Positions 12,233-25,990 of a stretch of DNA of 64,000 nucleotides are shown in pieces (position 1 is the first letter of the stretch; each line of letters begins with the position of its first letter). The translations under genes were made by a program, and so were the position numbers. The notes beneath the pieces were generated by a model. That model saw only the letters and a program-made list of their open reading frames with translations, searched no databases and was not told where the DNA came from. This DNA comes from Terebella lapidaria (Eukaryota > Annelida > Polychaeta > Terebellida > Terebellidae), in the NCBI GenBank assembly GCA_949152475.1, contig OX424568.1, forward strand, positions 26,325,667 through 26,389,666. Reading direction: 5' to 3'.

Positions 12233-12513
12233 ATCCTGCGTCATCTCGGCCGGCTGCGCCTGATATTGCGGACCGTTATGTCAGCCAAACCACTCTACTG
12301 CCCAAGCAGGATGCGGGATCCACAGAGACCAGAGTCGTCAGTCGACAGCCGAGACGAGGCACAGAAAGCTGCCACACGTCATTGTTGTTACCTTCGCCTG
12401 GACGTTTTACAGGCAGTGGAGGATAATTGCCAGGGAAGAGGGTCAGACTGGGTGCTTCACACATTGCAGTTGTTGATCAATACACACGTACGTGACGGGT
12501 TCTCTTAAAAAGA
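12233..12513 (-). promoter_or_regulatory. GC-rich upstream block, candidate first exon or promoter of paralogue B
   Basis: Counterpart of 9160-9440, identical as far as I can read, including the donor-like GGTAAC. It lies at the same distance upstream of the paralogue B start codon. Confidence 0.35.
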
Positions 12514-12789
12514 TTACAGCTGCCTTGCCTGATGAATAAATTATACGTACGACCCGTGATGTTCTACGCCCTTGTAGCATCGACTCACAACCCTAGCCAC
12601 CTGACTTTACAATGCATGCACTCCCAAAAGTATATTTACATTCTCTGGCTCATTTCGAATTCGGTTTGACACTGACAGACGAGTCTTGGTATTCGGGCTG
12701 ATAGTTATGTACTGATTTACATCACTATCAATTTTTAAAAAATATATAATTGTGATATTTGTATGACATCTTGCGGGCTTTCCAATTGA

Positions 12790-13025
12790 TATCGACGTAT
12801 GCAATTTAACACCAGAATGTGTCAACTTTGAACATGAGAAACAATAACCAGTAATTGAGTTGCTTAAAGTGGCAAAATCAGTTTTGGGTTTTCCGTGTGA
12901 AGGTGTATCCATAGCTGTCTCCATTGCAGCTGTACAATGCAAAGTTTTCAATACACACTCGGCTTCGTCCAAATTGACATTGAAAATCTGATTTTAAAAT
13001 AGTTCCGCACAGAATGGGTCCCATG
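12790..13025 (-). repeat. Dispersed repeat family R1, copy 4 (inverted)
   Basis: Duplicate of R1 copy 3 created by the tandem duplication. It differs from that copy by a single substitution near 13008. Confidence 0.55.
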
Positions 13026-13571
13026 CATTAATGTAAACATAACAAAATCACTGGATCACAACGCAATCTATGTATGAGATTATTTCGCTTGTAGATTGTT
13101 GAGTGTAATGTTTGTGGCAGGTGGTGGAGACGGGTGGATGAGAATACACTGGGTCAATGAACTATGAGTAATTTTTCATCCCATTCCTTATGTGAATGAA
13201 TCTCATCAAATTATTTCGGTAGATCATCAGTTTGGTAAAATCTTTATTATATGAATTCTATTGATCATATGGTCTCAAATACATGCTGCTTTTGTGTTTG
13301 TCGTGTACAAGTTCGTTATCCATCTGTAAATCAACGATCTCATAGATATTAAAGTTTTAGTGAAAATTGTCTATAATCTGACCCGCTGTAATCGGTACTT
13401 TTGACGTCACAAGGTTGATTGTAGGTTAATTATTCAGTTAACTAAACAGTCAACTAAGCTTCTAAATTTAAATCGGTGGCATTATGTATGTGCTAGTTTA
13501 GCGTGTAGGTACATTCTCGGTTACATAATCATTCGACAGTTATTTATACATTTAAATTGGTTGCCAAAGTT

Positions 13572-13636
13572 ATGGCTACACAGCGTAACCATCAGTACAG
13601 CTACAGGGATGTGGTATGGTTACGCAGCGTAACCAT
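13572..13636. repeat. Pair of palindromic motifs, 44 bp apart
   Basis: The second motif (13616-13636) is ATGGTTACG, CAG, CGTAACCAT, a perfect 9-bp inverted repeat around three bases. The first (13572-13592) is ATGGCTACA, CAG, CGTAACCAT, the same motif with two changes in one arm. This resembles paired binding sites for a dimeric protein, but nothing in the sequence names the protein. Confidence 0.45.
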
Positions 13637-13669
13637 GAGTAGTGAAAAGGTTAAAAGGATACTTTCAAC

Positions 13670-13890
13670 AATCAACTTAGAAGTTCATGTGGTATTGCCA
13701 TCCCTTAATTGAAAATCCAATGTACGAGCCAGTACATGACTGCCCCCCACCCCTCCCGTAATATATAGATGTGGATGGTGAGAGATATTAATACAATATG
13801 ACACTGCTCATAGGCAAACATAAATCACGAGCAAATTTGTCATATCCCTCGAGGTATGTTGTCCTAACTCTGATATTTCTTCTACAGCTG
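13670..13890 (+). repeat. Dispersed repeat family R2, copy 1
   Basis: Contains CATGTGGTATTGC, ATATCCCTCGAGGTAT and an ACATAAATCA block in that order. Copies with the same order lie at 16410-16635 and 17700-17910. Confidence 0.55.
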
Positions 13891-16409
13891 AGGTCTCAGT
13901 GTTTGATGACGAAGCGGACTACTTCTTTTGCGTAGGTTGATCAGTATTCTTTGAGAGGAAATTGTCCTGCTGCCATGTCAGACTTGTATCAAATTTTGGT
14001 AATCTCTGCCAGAACTATTCAACAGGAAATTCAATATAAACTCGGCTTCACTGCTTTGGGATATACGTCATCATACGTGAAATATAATCCCTCGGAGCTC
14101 ACTTTGGTCAGAAGGGGGAAAAACCAGTTTATCTTGTCGGCTCTCTTCACTAACTTTCTCTCACATTTGTAGCACGCGATGTAATATTGCAGCAGTTTAA
14201 TAGTACTTCTAACATCATGGATGACGTCATGATTTGACCAGATTACGTTACTTCATTAGGCGGATATTCAAGCGATATTTATAGCATGGGATAGATTGAG
14301 GTGCCAGAGCTGCAACATGGCATACAAACTTCGAGATGACAATACACAACATGTGTTAGGTTCACGCTGGTTATGAAAACAGTGCCTGACCAGTCAGTAA
14401 TATCCAGTCACAGCGATGTCACCAGGGACATACATTACCCTTATTATGCATTGTGGTAGTAGCACAGACCACAGTAGCTACGGATCCGAATACAGAAGAA
14501 ATTTACATAGCAGAAATTTACATACATTTACAAATAATGGAAAATTCTGTCCTCCCTTTATGGTTTAAAGATGTAATATCATAGATATTTGATGTGTGGC
14601 AGATTTTGCGATCTATCCTGCAGAATTTATACCCTGTGGCAAAATTTGGCTAAATGTCACCTAACAGTAGTATGTGAGAATCAATTCGCTCAAAAACAAT
14701 TACTCTTGTTGTTCAAAAGAGTTCCTGTGGTACAGCATTACCGTCAATCGATTTCTTGAAACATTGGAGCACATATCTGCAAAAATATAACGTGAAAATA
14801 TTGTTCAAATATTGTCCAAAGACATTTTTCCAATGCCAAACTCGGATAACTCTGATATTTTCAGTGTCCTCTACGGTCTTACAGGAGGAGAGACACTGAT
14901 TGAGATTGTTGCAAAGTATTTTGGGAGATATTTGAATCAGGAATCAAAGTGGTGCAGTATTTGACTGCTACTGTTTTCAGTCAGGTGCAATGAGATTAGT
15001 TGTGTTGAAATGTGTCAGTATGGGGTGCAAAACAAAGTATAAGGTATTAATTACCCATTGGGTTTTCTGCAGCCTCTGGGAACAACTGAAAATTTGTATT
15101 GGCGTTTTACCTGGTATACACATATACATGTCTTAAACTTGAATGTATAAAGATATATTGAATAAAAGTCTATCAGTAATTATTTGGACCCATAGAAATT
15201 GAGCGTCATAATTGATTCAATCTGAAGATGGTATACAAATTTCTTTATGAAGCATAGCCATTTTGATCATATTGTCGACATATCATTATCTTGTCTGCTA
15301 CTTCCAGTAGCTCCCTTTCACACTAAAAGCAAAGTAGAGGATTCGGTCTGGCTGCAAAGCTTAATGGCACTTGTTGCACCTTGGATAAGGTGATGGTTTA
15401 TTCGCATTACAAGCTGATTTATGTCTCATAATCCTTCACCATATGACGTGTGAGTGTGACGTTTATGGCAGAAGCTAGGGCGATTGTCTTAATTATCATA
15501 TACAACATGTTTGGATACAACTGATCATGTATGTACATCAACATGACAAGAGTTATTGCCTCAGTTTGTAGTGTTTGTTGGTGATCGTCATCTGTGGTGA
15601 TACTATTTTCAATGTCACCACCCGAAGATGATCATACGGATTAGTGTGTATGATCCAATTTTAGTAGACATATACGATGGATGGCAGCCCGCCACTGCTT
15701 CCACTTGGAAAATGTGTCACACCCCTCCAGGTATGACTCAGTTTGATATATCTTCCACGACTGGACTGTTCACCGCGTCAACAGAGACATATATTTGCTG
15801 TCAACACCAGGCATGTCACCATCGTTTGAATTCGAGATTGTAACCACGCGGGCAATGAGTTATTATCGCAGAATACGAATTAGAATATCTAGGACACGTA
15901 TTAGTCATATGAATAAATAAGCATCAACATCATGTAGCTTCAGGCACCATTCAAAGTAGAGTCGACAATAAGACTTCAGGATAGGTATGCCAAACCATGT
16001 GATGTATCACCTCTGTTAATAATCTCTGTCTGGTCTGGGACACTTGGGGTTACCCACTTTCACACCGGAGTTTTAATACCGGCATAGCTTATGTGTTCAC
16101 CTCGTGGTGAAATTTTTAAAGGATAACATGCAAGACAAATAAAGATCAGTTTACATTCACTAGAAAACTTCAATGTAGCGTTCAGTTTAGAGTTTAATGC
16201 AGCTGTTAAGTACAATTTGATGTGAATGAAGAAATAAACTAGCTATATGATTATCATTGATGCCATAAGCTGTGTACTGCAGACTCATACTCAATACAAA
16301 AAGAACAAAAAAAATATAATATACTATCACCATATGTTATTCTGTATGTCTGCACATATATTTTTCATTGAATATTGGATCTTCATTGATTATTGACATA
16401 GCAAATATT

Positions 16410-16635
16410 TCAAACGAGGAAGCCCATGTGGTATTGCAATTGGCAATTACTCCGTTAAGAGATGAATATACGAGATGGCGTATATGACTGGCCTTGTATG
16501 GGCCCGGGCGATGGAAGATATCATGCGGGCCAACACTGTTGCCTAGCAAAACATAAATCAGGGGAAAATTCGTTATATCCCTCGAGGTATTTCGTCGTAA
16601 TTGTGATATATCATGAACACCTGTGCTCATGGCGT
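16410..16635 (+). repeat. Dispersed repeat family R2, copy 2
   Basis: Shares CATGTGGTATTGCAAT, AAACATAAATCAGG and ATATCCCTCGAGGTAT with copy 1, in the same spacing. Confidence 0.55.
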
Positions 16636-17074
16636 TGATTTTACACAGTCATCTACTTAAAGGCTTATCTTGACGTCAGCTTCAGCATTACTTTTATTGG
16701 GTTCCAGGACTTTAGACTGTATGGCAGAAAACCCCTGGCTCAAATTGGTGATATAGGGAAAGCGTTTTACTGATTTGGGATGAATTGTGAGATTTCTTGT
16801 TTCCTTCCATATAAAATAGTTGTTGCTTGGATTTTCGAAATGTGGTTGTATTGGTGGTAATTGGCTGGCACTTATATTTATGGATGCACTGTCGTAATGG
16901 TCACCAGCATCTTAGAATTACAGTTTTAGTGTCTATGTAACGTAAGGTATGCACTTCCTCAATGTACCACCCTTAGTGATGGTTATGGGTATATCCTGTC
17001 TGAAACTTTCAATGACACACTTTCAGACATATTTGTTTCAGGCTGTGGTAATTTATTAGCACTTTTGGCGCCTT

Positions 17075-17452
17075 GGATGGTCTGATGGTTTAGTAGATCT
17101 AGGTTGCAAATCTGTTCATATTACGGATGGAAATGTGTATGGTAAATATGATACAGGGTGTAGAATATTGACATCGAAGTTTCTGGTGTCTAAATATGCG
17201 GTTTCAATTTTAAATGTATTGTGTTTATTATATTACTGATTGTCATTATTAGTTCCTCGAATGGTCGGATGGTTTAGTAGATCTAGGTGGCAAATCTGTT
17301 CATGTTACGGATGATTTAGCTGGAATGTGTATGGTAAATATATGATACACGGTGTAGAATATTGACATCGAAGTATCCGGTGTCTAAATATGCGGTTCCA
17401 TTTTTAAATGTATTGTGTTTATTATAGTACTGATTTCGATTATTAGTTCCTC
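17075..17452 (+). repeat. Two-copy tandem repeat, period 184 bp
   Basis: The run TTTAGTAGATCTAGG and the following block, ending in ATTGTGTTTATTATA, occur twice 184 bases apart with scattered substitutions. No reading frame of note. Confidence 0.75.
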
Positions 17453-17699
17453 GAATAAATGTAATAGGAATACATGGATTACATCATTTCTTTATTATGT
17501 GTACACTGAGAAGGTTGTTATGATTCACTGCATAGAGGAGAATCAATGCCCAGATATTCGATGTGTATACATACCGGTAATAATTTTTCCATCTAGATTC
17601 ATCAAATCCATTTACCTGTCAATTATAGTCTATATTTTGCATCTTATTGTGTATTTTATTGTACTGTATGTGAACATTCCCATTGTCATTGAACGATCG

Positions 17700-17910
17700 T
17701 CGTCTCGATTATTGCAGAAGTGCACGAGATATTGCGAACTCACCGTTGAGAGATGAGTGTATGGGGCCGTGTATATGACTGCCCCCGTCGAGGATGTAGA
17801 TATTGATGTAGTCTGAAACTGCTGCCGGGCAATACATAAATACTGAGCATATCGCCATTACCCTGGAGAGGTGCTGTCGTAACTGCGATATATGTGACAT
17901 GTGATATTCC
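17700..17910 (+). repeat. Dispersed repeat family R2, copy 3
   Basis: The most diverged R2 copy. It shares ATACATAAATACTGAGC, GAGAGGTGCTGTCGTAACT and the general order of the other two. It ends just before the BEL/Pao insertion. Confidence 0.45.
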
Positions 17911-17942
17911 CATACATGCCCCGAAGTTTATGTTGACATTAG

Positions 17943-18344
17943 TGTTACTGCGACTTCCAGTTATTTATCTTCTAAGTGTGAGGATGTGCAGTTATCTACG
18001 TTAACACGAATGTCAACACGAGACACGGGAGTTTGCACGGGAGAACAAAAGCGTTTATTCACCTTGACAGCTCAGTTGTCACAGTTCCGGTTACATTGTA
18101 AATATTCCGTTCAGGTAAAGTAAACATGTGTACATCAATCCACGATTTCATTTACTCTGTTACTCCGTAAAAACTCTTTGATCTCAACAAATCTGATAAA
18201 CTGCTAGAAAATCCATCGCTCAATAGCCACCGGAAGTTAAAATCTACAACAACACCATGGTAACGAAAAGCTGACTTGCGAGTCATTCGCCAGATGGCGC
18301 CAGCTGACGGACTACCTATAAAAATTCCCGCCACTGCGACAACA
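17943..18344 (-). repeat. BEL/Pao 3' LTR (402 bp)
   Basis: On the minus strand it begins TGTTGTCGCAGTGG and ends GCAGTAACA. It matches the other LTR (26619-27020) at 400 of 402 positions by eye. A purine-rich run (TTTTGGGGAGCC on the minus strand) lies directly upstream, as expected for a polypurine tract. Confidence 0.93.
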
Positions 18345-18584
18345 TGGCTCCCCAAAATTAGGTTACTAATTTTCCAAACCACAAAACATATGAAATCTGC
18401 ATGACAAAAATATGAGTAACAAAGTCTGAGCTAGCGCTGAATCGAAATATCATACATCTCCATTTCGACAAACAACCACGATATAAACATGAATATTATC
18501 TACACACTTCTAACTTCGGCAAACAGTAGACATCTAGCTCCTCGACGGGGATCAACCCAACTAAATCCGAGATACAGCATACAT

Positions 18585-21500
18585 CTAAACCACGGAATCG
18601 GGACACTCTAGCAACAGTATCAGTTTCTGGATTGGCCTCTCTAAGTAGGCTGGTGGACTTGTTCGGGCTCCTTTGGCGTTCCTGCTTCTATCAGCCATCA
18701 GGATCTTGACTGCTCGAACATGATCATCTGTGCCACGAAACACTTCCACAATTCTTCCAAGTGGCCATTCACATCGGGCTAGTTTCTCATCTTTGACCAT
18801 GACAATGTCTCCGACTTGACAGTCTCGTTTGGATTCCATCCATTTGTTTCGAACTTGTAGATTCTGGAGATATTCACGTCTCCAACGGAACCAAAACTCA
18901 TTGGCAAGATACTGCACCCGCCTCCAGTGTTTCTTCAAATACAGGTCTTGTCGCTGGAAGTTTCCTGGGGGTGGAAGGATTACTCCTGTCTTCATCGTAA
19001 GAACATGATTTGGTGTCAAAGGAACTGGTGAGTTCGCATCATAGAGGTTGTCAACAGTCAGTGGCCGACTGTTAATGATGGCCATCACCTCGCTCATCAA
19101 TGTGTGGAAAGACTCATCATTCAGTTGAGATGCAGCTGGCACTACCAAGGCATTCAATACCGCACGGACACTCCTTATCTGCCTCTCCCATATTCCTCCC
19201 ATGTGGCTAGCTGACGGCACGTTCATCTTGAACTCGATGTAGTCACATTCGTTGTCTAGCAGATGTTGTCGCACACGTTCTGTGTCCATTTCTGCTTGAC
19301 ATGCATCAAGCTCATTTTTGGCCCCAACAAAATTCGTTCCTCTATCGCTGCGGAGCTGTCGAACTGGACCTCGCACTGCCACAAACCTTCTCAAGGCACA
19401 GATGAATGAATCTGTAGACAAGGAGTTGGCCACTTCTAAGTGTACTGCCCTTGAAGCCATGCAGGTAAAGAGCACTCCATACCTCTTCAGCTCCTTTCGT
19501 CCTTCTTTGATCACAAAGGGGCCAAAATAATCCATGGCACTGAAGGAGAATGGGGGAGCAGCAGTTGTACGATCATCTGGCAATGTCGCCATCTTCTGCT
19601 GCTGTGTAAGACTTCTCAGTTTATTGCATGTGACACATCTGGCTATGCACCAAGCCACTGCTGATGAACACCCGACTACCCAAAATCCACTGGATCTAAT
19701 AGCATTTGTCGTGATGCCACGTCCCTGGTGATGCATCTTCTCGTGGTGATGTCTGATCAAGAGATTCGTCACATGATGTTTTGTGGGCAAAATCATGGGA
19801 TGTCGCAGTTCTTCAGACAGGTCAGCATGGGCAGCTCGACCACCGACTCGAATTAAACCTTCGTCCATGAAAGGGTCTAACTTTCTCAACTGACTCCCTT
19901 TCAGAAGTGACTTTCTTTGCCGTTCAGCAGGTCTATCAGTGGCAACATTCATCTTGCTTGACTGGATTGCTTTGTAGTCTTGTCTGAAAGCATCTCTCTG
20001 TGTTTCTTGTATTATGACAGATTCAGCCCGCTTCAGTTCTTCTACTGTCAAGTGGCTCGGAAGTTCTGGTCTTGCACCATCCTTGGATTTCTCTCTCAAG
20101 ATTCTCATATATCGCAAGCACCAAGCCACAGCTCTCACAAGTATCTTCCAAGAGGAGAATCTGGTAACCTTGACATCATCCTTTCTGTTGATTCAGGTTG
20201 AACACATTCAGTAGCAAGAGATCGTCTGACCTCTGGATCATCGTCTTCTAGATGTACAAAGTCATTCTTGATTGGTAGTTCTAACTGCCACAGGAACTTT
20301 GGACCAGAAAACCAGCTGGGTCTTGCAAGTAGCTCTGAAGCTGTGAGACCACGGGAAGCATAGTCAGCCGGATTGTCTTCAGATCTCACGTAACTCCACT
20401 GGGTCGGTTGAGTCTGGTCTTTGATCTGTTGAATTCTGTTGGCTACAAACACTTTGAACCGACGGGCTGGGTTGGATAGGTACGCCAACACAATGTTGCT
20501 GTCAGTCCAGAACACTTCTGTAATTCTATCATAGTGCAACTCCCTCTTGAGGGCACGGCTCATTTGAACAGATAACACGGCTGCTGCCAACTCTAGTCTT
20601 GGTATGGTTACCGACTTCAAAGGTGCAACTCGACATTTGCTGGCAATCAGACAACAGTGTACTCGGTCTAACTCGTCTATCACACGGATGTACGTACACT
20701 GGCCATAAGCTGTTGAACTAGCATCGGAGAAGTGATGCAATGATATCTCTTTCGGCCTTCCAAACCCAACAGGTATCAAACATCGGGGTATCTCCAGATC
20801 TTGCAGCAAAGGCAAATTCTGTCGCCAAGATTCCCACTTGACACTCAAGTTCAGTGGTATTGGATCATCCCATCCAAGTTCTTGACGACATGTCTCCTGG
20901 AGGATCAGCTTTCCGACTAACACCAGAGGTGAAATGAAGCCCAATGGGTCATAGACAGAATTCACAGTGGAGAGAATTCCACGTCTTGTCACTGCACCTT
21001 CCTTTGGGACTGTTCTGAACATCAGGCTATCAGTCTTGTAGCACCACTGGATTCCAAGCACCCTCTCTACAGTCTTGTCAGCATTGTCGAAAATATCTAG
21101 TCTCTCTGCTTCGCACGCTCTGTCTTCTTCGTGTACTGCTTCAAGAACAGCTTTGGAATTTGATATGAACTTGTGCAGATGTAGCCCACCTTCATGGCAC
21201 GCTTCCTGGGTCCGTCTGATCAAAGTCACAGCTTCTGCTTCACAGGAAACTGACTTCAACCCATCATCTACATAGAAGTTGTTCATCATGAAGTCTTTGA
21301 CGTCGTCATCATCACTGTCCATCGCAATCTGCTGAAGTCCGAAGTTAGCAACAGCTGGAGATGAAGTTGCCCCAAACAAATGGACGACCATTCGGAAATC
21401 TGTGAACTCCTGCGTCACATCTCCGTCCTTCCACCAGAGAAATCGAAGGAAGTCTCGGTGCATCGGGTCAACTTTGAATTGGAAGAACATCTGGGCTATA

Positions 21501-24500
21501 TCACAAGAAAACGCAACGGGCTGTTGGCGAAATCTGCACAGGACTCCAAACAGGGAATTCATCATATCTGGTCCTTGGAGCAATTCTGAATTCAGAGATC
21601 TGTCACCATGCTTTGCAGTACAGTCGAATACAACTCGTATTTTATCAGGTTTTCTGGGGTGGTACACCCCATGGTGAGGTATGTACCACACTTTGCCAGG
21701 CTCTGGCTCATCAGAAACAGGAACTTCTTCGGCATAGCCCTTGTCAATTATGCCTGCCATGAACTTCACGTAGTCATCTCTGTATTTGCCGTCTCTGGCA
21801 AACTTCTTCTTCAGATGACTCTGTCTGCAAGTAATTGACTCTCTGTTGTCTGGAAGATGAGGATCACTAGAACGAAATGGCAAGGGCATCTGATAATGAT
21901 GATTGTCTTCTGGACTCTTCTGGATTCCATCTTGCATCATCTTCATGAACTGTCGATCTTCCTCCGACATCGCAATGTCATCTGCATCACAATCATTCAA
22001 GTGACTTTCAGGAGAGAACAGTTCTTTGACGTTTGCCCTTTGAGACAACAGTGTTCGCCCTTGATATTCTACCTGAGTCAGGATTCGATGACTCACGCCA
22101 ATTGGATCATCCGGTTGATCAACAACATCTGTCACTCCGACAATACTCCAACCGAGATCCGTCTTTATGCCAAAAGGCGCATCTGGCATGTCATCAGGTG
22201 CAGCTATAACTTCTCGGGGAGAGAGGACTCTCGAGCAATTGTAGCCAATCAGCAATCCCACTTCACAGGTCTCCAGGGGCATCAATTGTGTTGCAATTCT
22301 TGACAGATGAGGCCAAGATGCAGCCATTTCCGGGGTCGGAACATGATCAAGGTTGACAGGTACAACATCTCGTGAGAACGTAATTGGCAAAGGAATTCTT
22401 TCAGTTCCATCCATAGCTCGGATGAAGAGATCAGTGTATCTCACACTCTTCACGATTTTCTGATTTGAGGTCATCGTTGTCAATCTCAGGTTTGTTTCCT
22501 GCCCTTGTATTCTCAACATCTTTGTAACTTGCTCGGAGACAAAGGTTGTGTCAGACTGTGTGTCTAGTAGGGCATACGTCTTGATCTCTATTGATGAATT
22601 GCTATGGGAAAGCCAAACTGGAACTATCATCGTGGACTTCCTGCACGAACTTTCTGGGGTCTTAGATGTAGCCAAAGTTGTAGCACTTCCATCTTCTTGA
22701 GTGTGCTCTGCATCATTTGATTTCTGGGTTGACCTAACATCTATTTCATGTACAGAAGTTGGGTGTTTCTTGGAGCAGACTTTGCATGTTTTCTTGATCA
22801 TGCACTTGAAGTATCTGTGACCACGTCTGAGGCAACCTAAGCACAACCCAAACTTCATTATGAAGTCCTTCTTCTCATCATTGGGCAGATGACGAAATTT
22901 CTCGCATGCATCTAGTTCATGAGGATCTTTACAAAGTATGCAAGGCTTCTGTTGTTTGGACTGATGGGGATTCTCCTGCTGCTCTGACTTCTGTTTGGAC
23001 TTCTCTTGTTTATGGGACTTCTTCTCTGTGTCCTGTTTCTGGGACTTCACTGATTTGTCACTGTCAGTGGCTAGTGCTCGGGCTGAGTACTTCTTTTTCA
23101 AATGTTCACTCTCCGACTGCTTCCAGCCATGAGAGCCATTCCCAGATTTCTTCATGGCACTCAATGAGATCACCGGATCATTGGCCAACTCAGCTTCCTT
23201 CTCGAGAAACTCTGCAAACTGGGGAAATGTCGGGAAGTGACCATTGCCCTCTCTGAAATCAGCAGCCTTCCTGACCCAACGTTTCATCAGCCACTCTGGA
23301 AGTTTTTGAACGATTTTTCGATTCTCTCGTTCGTCTGACAGAATCGCAAGAGACGGAATGTTCTCCATTGTAACCACACATTGATTCAGGAAGTCCGAAA
23401 ATCTCTGCAGACCTTTTCCATCTCCTTGAATCTTCGGCCACGTCTCCAGTCTGTCTCTGAAAGCATCAGCTATGACGACTGTATTTCCATATCTCTTCCT
23501 CAGGACATCTCTGGCCATCTGGTATGACGTTTCATTGGCAAAGTGTTTCAGGCCCTTCACACATTCGAGTGGTTCACCTGTTAGGTACTCTTTCAGGTAG
23601 AATATTTTCTCATCAGCAGGTATCCCTCTTCGGTCTATGAGTGCATCAAAGGCTATCTCCCAGTTGGAGTAATTCAAGGGATCACCAGAAAACGTCTCCG
23701 GAACTGGAACTGGTAGATTGGTTCTCACTAGTTGATTTGTTATCTGAGACATCATCGAAACCAGAGAGTCCGTGCCGACATTACTTTGAGCTGGAATTGT
23801 ACCCGTCTGTTGTGGATGATGATACATCATGGGATCTATAGTCACTGTTCTTCCAGCTGTCAGACTCGCATCAGATCTGTGCCCCTGTGCTGGATAGTAC
23901 ACTTCAGAATTCGCATTCAAGGGTCTATTGTAAGTAGGGTTGATTGACGACGGCAAACCAGTCTCTAATTTCGTCTGAAAATTGTCTTGCTGATATCGAT
24001 CAGAGTAGCTTGAGATCTGTTCACTGTGAACTGGTGCGTGAATAGCTGTACCAATTGAGACTGCATCATATCTGGCTCTCACATCAGTCATCGTTGGTGG
24101 AACTGGCAACCCTACAGGACTTGTGACATTTGGCAGACCACTTGAAATCGGATCTCTTGGACTGTAGGATTCGGCCTTGGAGACTCCACCATTCATTTGT
24201 TCTTGACATTCTGCCTCCTCCACAGCTTGTAGTGTTGCCTCGGCAACCTCGAGAGCCTTTTCAATCTTAGATCTGCCCAACTGTTCTTTGATTCTCAACA
24301 TTTCACGCTCCTTTTCTTGCTCAAACTGCAGGTGCTTGAGTTCGACCTTGGCTCTAGCTACTTCCGCAGCTGCCTTCAGTTTATGTGCAGACAAAGAAGA
24401 CCTCGTGGAAGACTGACTCGTCGTTGTACTATATTTGCTGCTCTTATGAGATCGCTTGTCGGAAGCTTCATCCTCCATCATTCTGGCTGTATCTACAATT

Positions 24501-24925
24501 CGTTTCATCAGGCTGTGGTTCTCTTCCTCAATCATCTCAACTTTGGATCGGTAATCATGATCGATGTTGACAACCTCGAGCTCATCTAAACATCTCTGCA
24601 ATGTGTCCATAGATGTTGAGACTTCATCTCTTCCAGCTTTCAGAACTGCAGGACTAATATTCTCAGACAACAGCTCTTCCATTTTTGCAGCACGTTTCCT
24701 CCAGGATGACATGGCAGCACGCAGATGATGTTCAAGGCGCTCCTTGCGGTATTCTAATCCTCGCTCAGACAACACCTTTGTTCTGGTAGACATCATGGAT
24801 TCCGTCTTATGGTGGTCACCCAAATCAGTCTCCAAGTTCTCTGCTTCTTCACTACCATCAACACCTTTGTCTTGTCCTATAGCTGCGGACATCTTTGCCT
24901 GCTCTTCTTCCTTTTGAGACATCAT
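18585..24925 (-). pseudogene. BEL/Pao gag-pol coding region (fossil)
   Basis: Parts in order: a long coiled-coil, charged gag N-terminus; a gag core of the DUF1759 type; cysteine/histidine knuckles; an aspartic protease of the A17 type; a reverse transcriptase with the YVDD box and an upstream DCTAKH block; an RNase H region; an integrase with an HHCC-type zinc-binding segment and a DDE core; and a C-terminal DUF5641-like segment. This order (protease, RT, RNase H, integrase) is that of BEL/Pao polyproteins. No envelope gene is seen. The region is largely open, with about one interruption, in keeping with the young LTRs. Confidence 0.92.
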
Positions 24926-25990
24926 GACATCTGAGTCTGCAAGCCAGTCTTTCCAGAAACCAATACTGAAGCTGTCGGACTACTAGACAAACTCGATTGA
25001 AAATCAATATAAACCCACAAACAACCGAGCAGTTATCTGGAATAGCTATCGAGCCACAAACTAGACACCAAATCAATCAATATCAGACCATGGAACAACA
25101 ATACACACAATTTCAAAAATAGTACAAGATACCAGGCAAAGACACAAACAAAAAACAAAATGCAAATCAGATTCCACACCAGAGACTCAAAGCTCCAACA
25201 ATGATCTACACACCAGCAATGCCAGGAAAATAAAACCAAATATCCAGCGGGGAACTGCTCACCAGGCAATGCAAGAAAGATGAAGTCAAATATCACCAGA
25301 GTTGATCAACAAATCCTTCCTACACACAAGGAATATAGGCACTTACCAATGTGTACTTACTACATGTAACTCACAGACCATGAACATGTAGTATTTCATG
25401 CATGAAATCAACTACCATAATCACCTTTGTCAATTACCATGAACACCATGAACACATGAAAACATGAACATCACATAACATACAAAGGCGTGCAGTAATC
25501 ATTTGCTAGCAGAATTAAATCTGAACCAGTGTCTGAACACACAACTAGCCTACTCAAATGTATTCACATACCATACAACACAAATATTTAATTAAAGCAC
25601 ACAGCTGGTAGTGATGAAATTCTACACAGGTGCAGACAAAGTATTTGAGGTAAAAAACAATAACATACAAATTCTAGTACACTAAAATATCTGCACACTT
25701 CAAAGCATTTACTATGTGAAAGTACTACTGTTTACTTCACTGGCTAATACACATATCACAATGATATCATACAATCCACTATTAAACTCAATGCATACAC
25801 TCAAAATATCTAGACACAATTTCAATACATATATAAGTCACCAAAAATTAATCAAATGCCAGTCAGCATACACTTCACTAAACTGTATCAATACTTTCTG
25901 GTACGATACAAATTCAATACAAAATTTTATCAAATCCTATGCATGAACACATCAAAAATACATCAAGCATAATAAAATGATCATCAATGT

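Larger units (their letters stand above)
10260..13338 (+). repeat. Tandem segmental duplication, unit B
   Basis: Direct repeat of 6891-10259, joined head to tail at 10259/10260. The upstream half (about 12125-13338) differs from unit A by only about three substitutions and two small indels in 1.2 kb. The gene half (10640-11890) differs by roughly 25 substitutions in 1.25 kb. The far end (10260-10640) is more diverged still and has indels. Confidence 0.93.
13339..17942. other. Intergenic region with dispersed repeats and no recognised gene
   Basis: About 4.6 kb between unit B and the BEL/Pao element. It contains a pair of palindromic motifs (13572-13592 and 13616-13636), three copies of repeat family R2 and a two-copy tandem repeat at about 17075-17452. 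No reading frame exceeds 113 codons and none resembles a known family. Confidence 0.5.
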
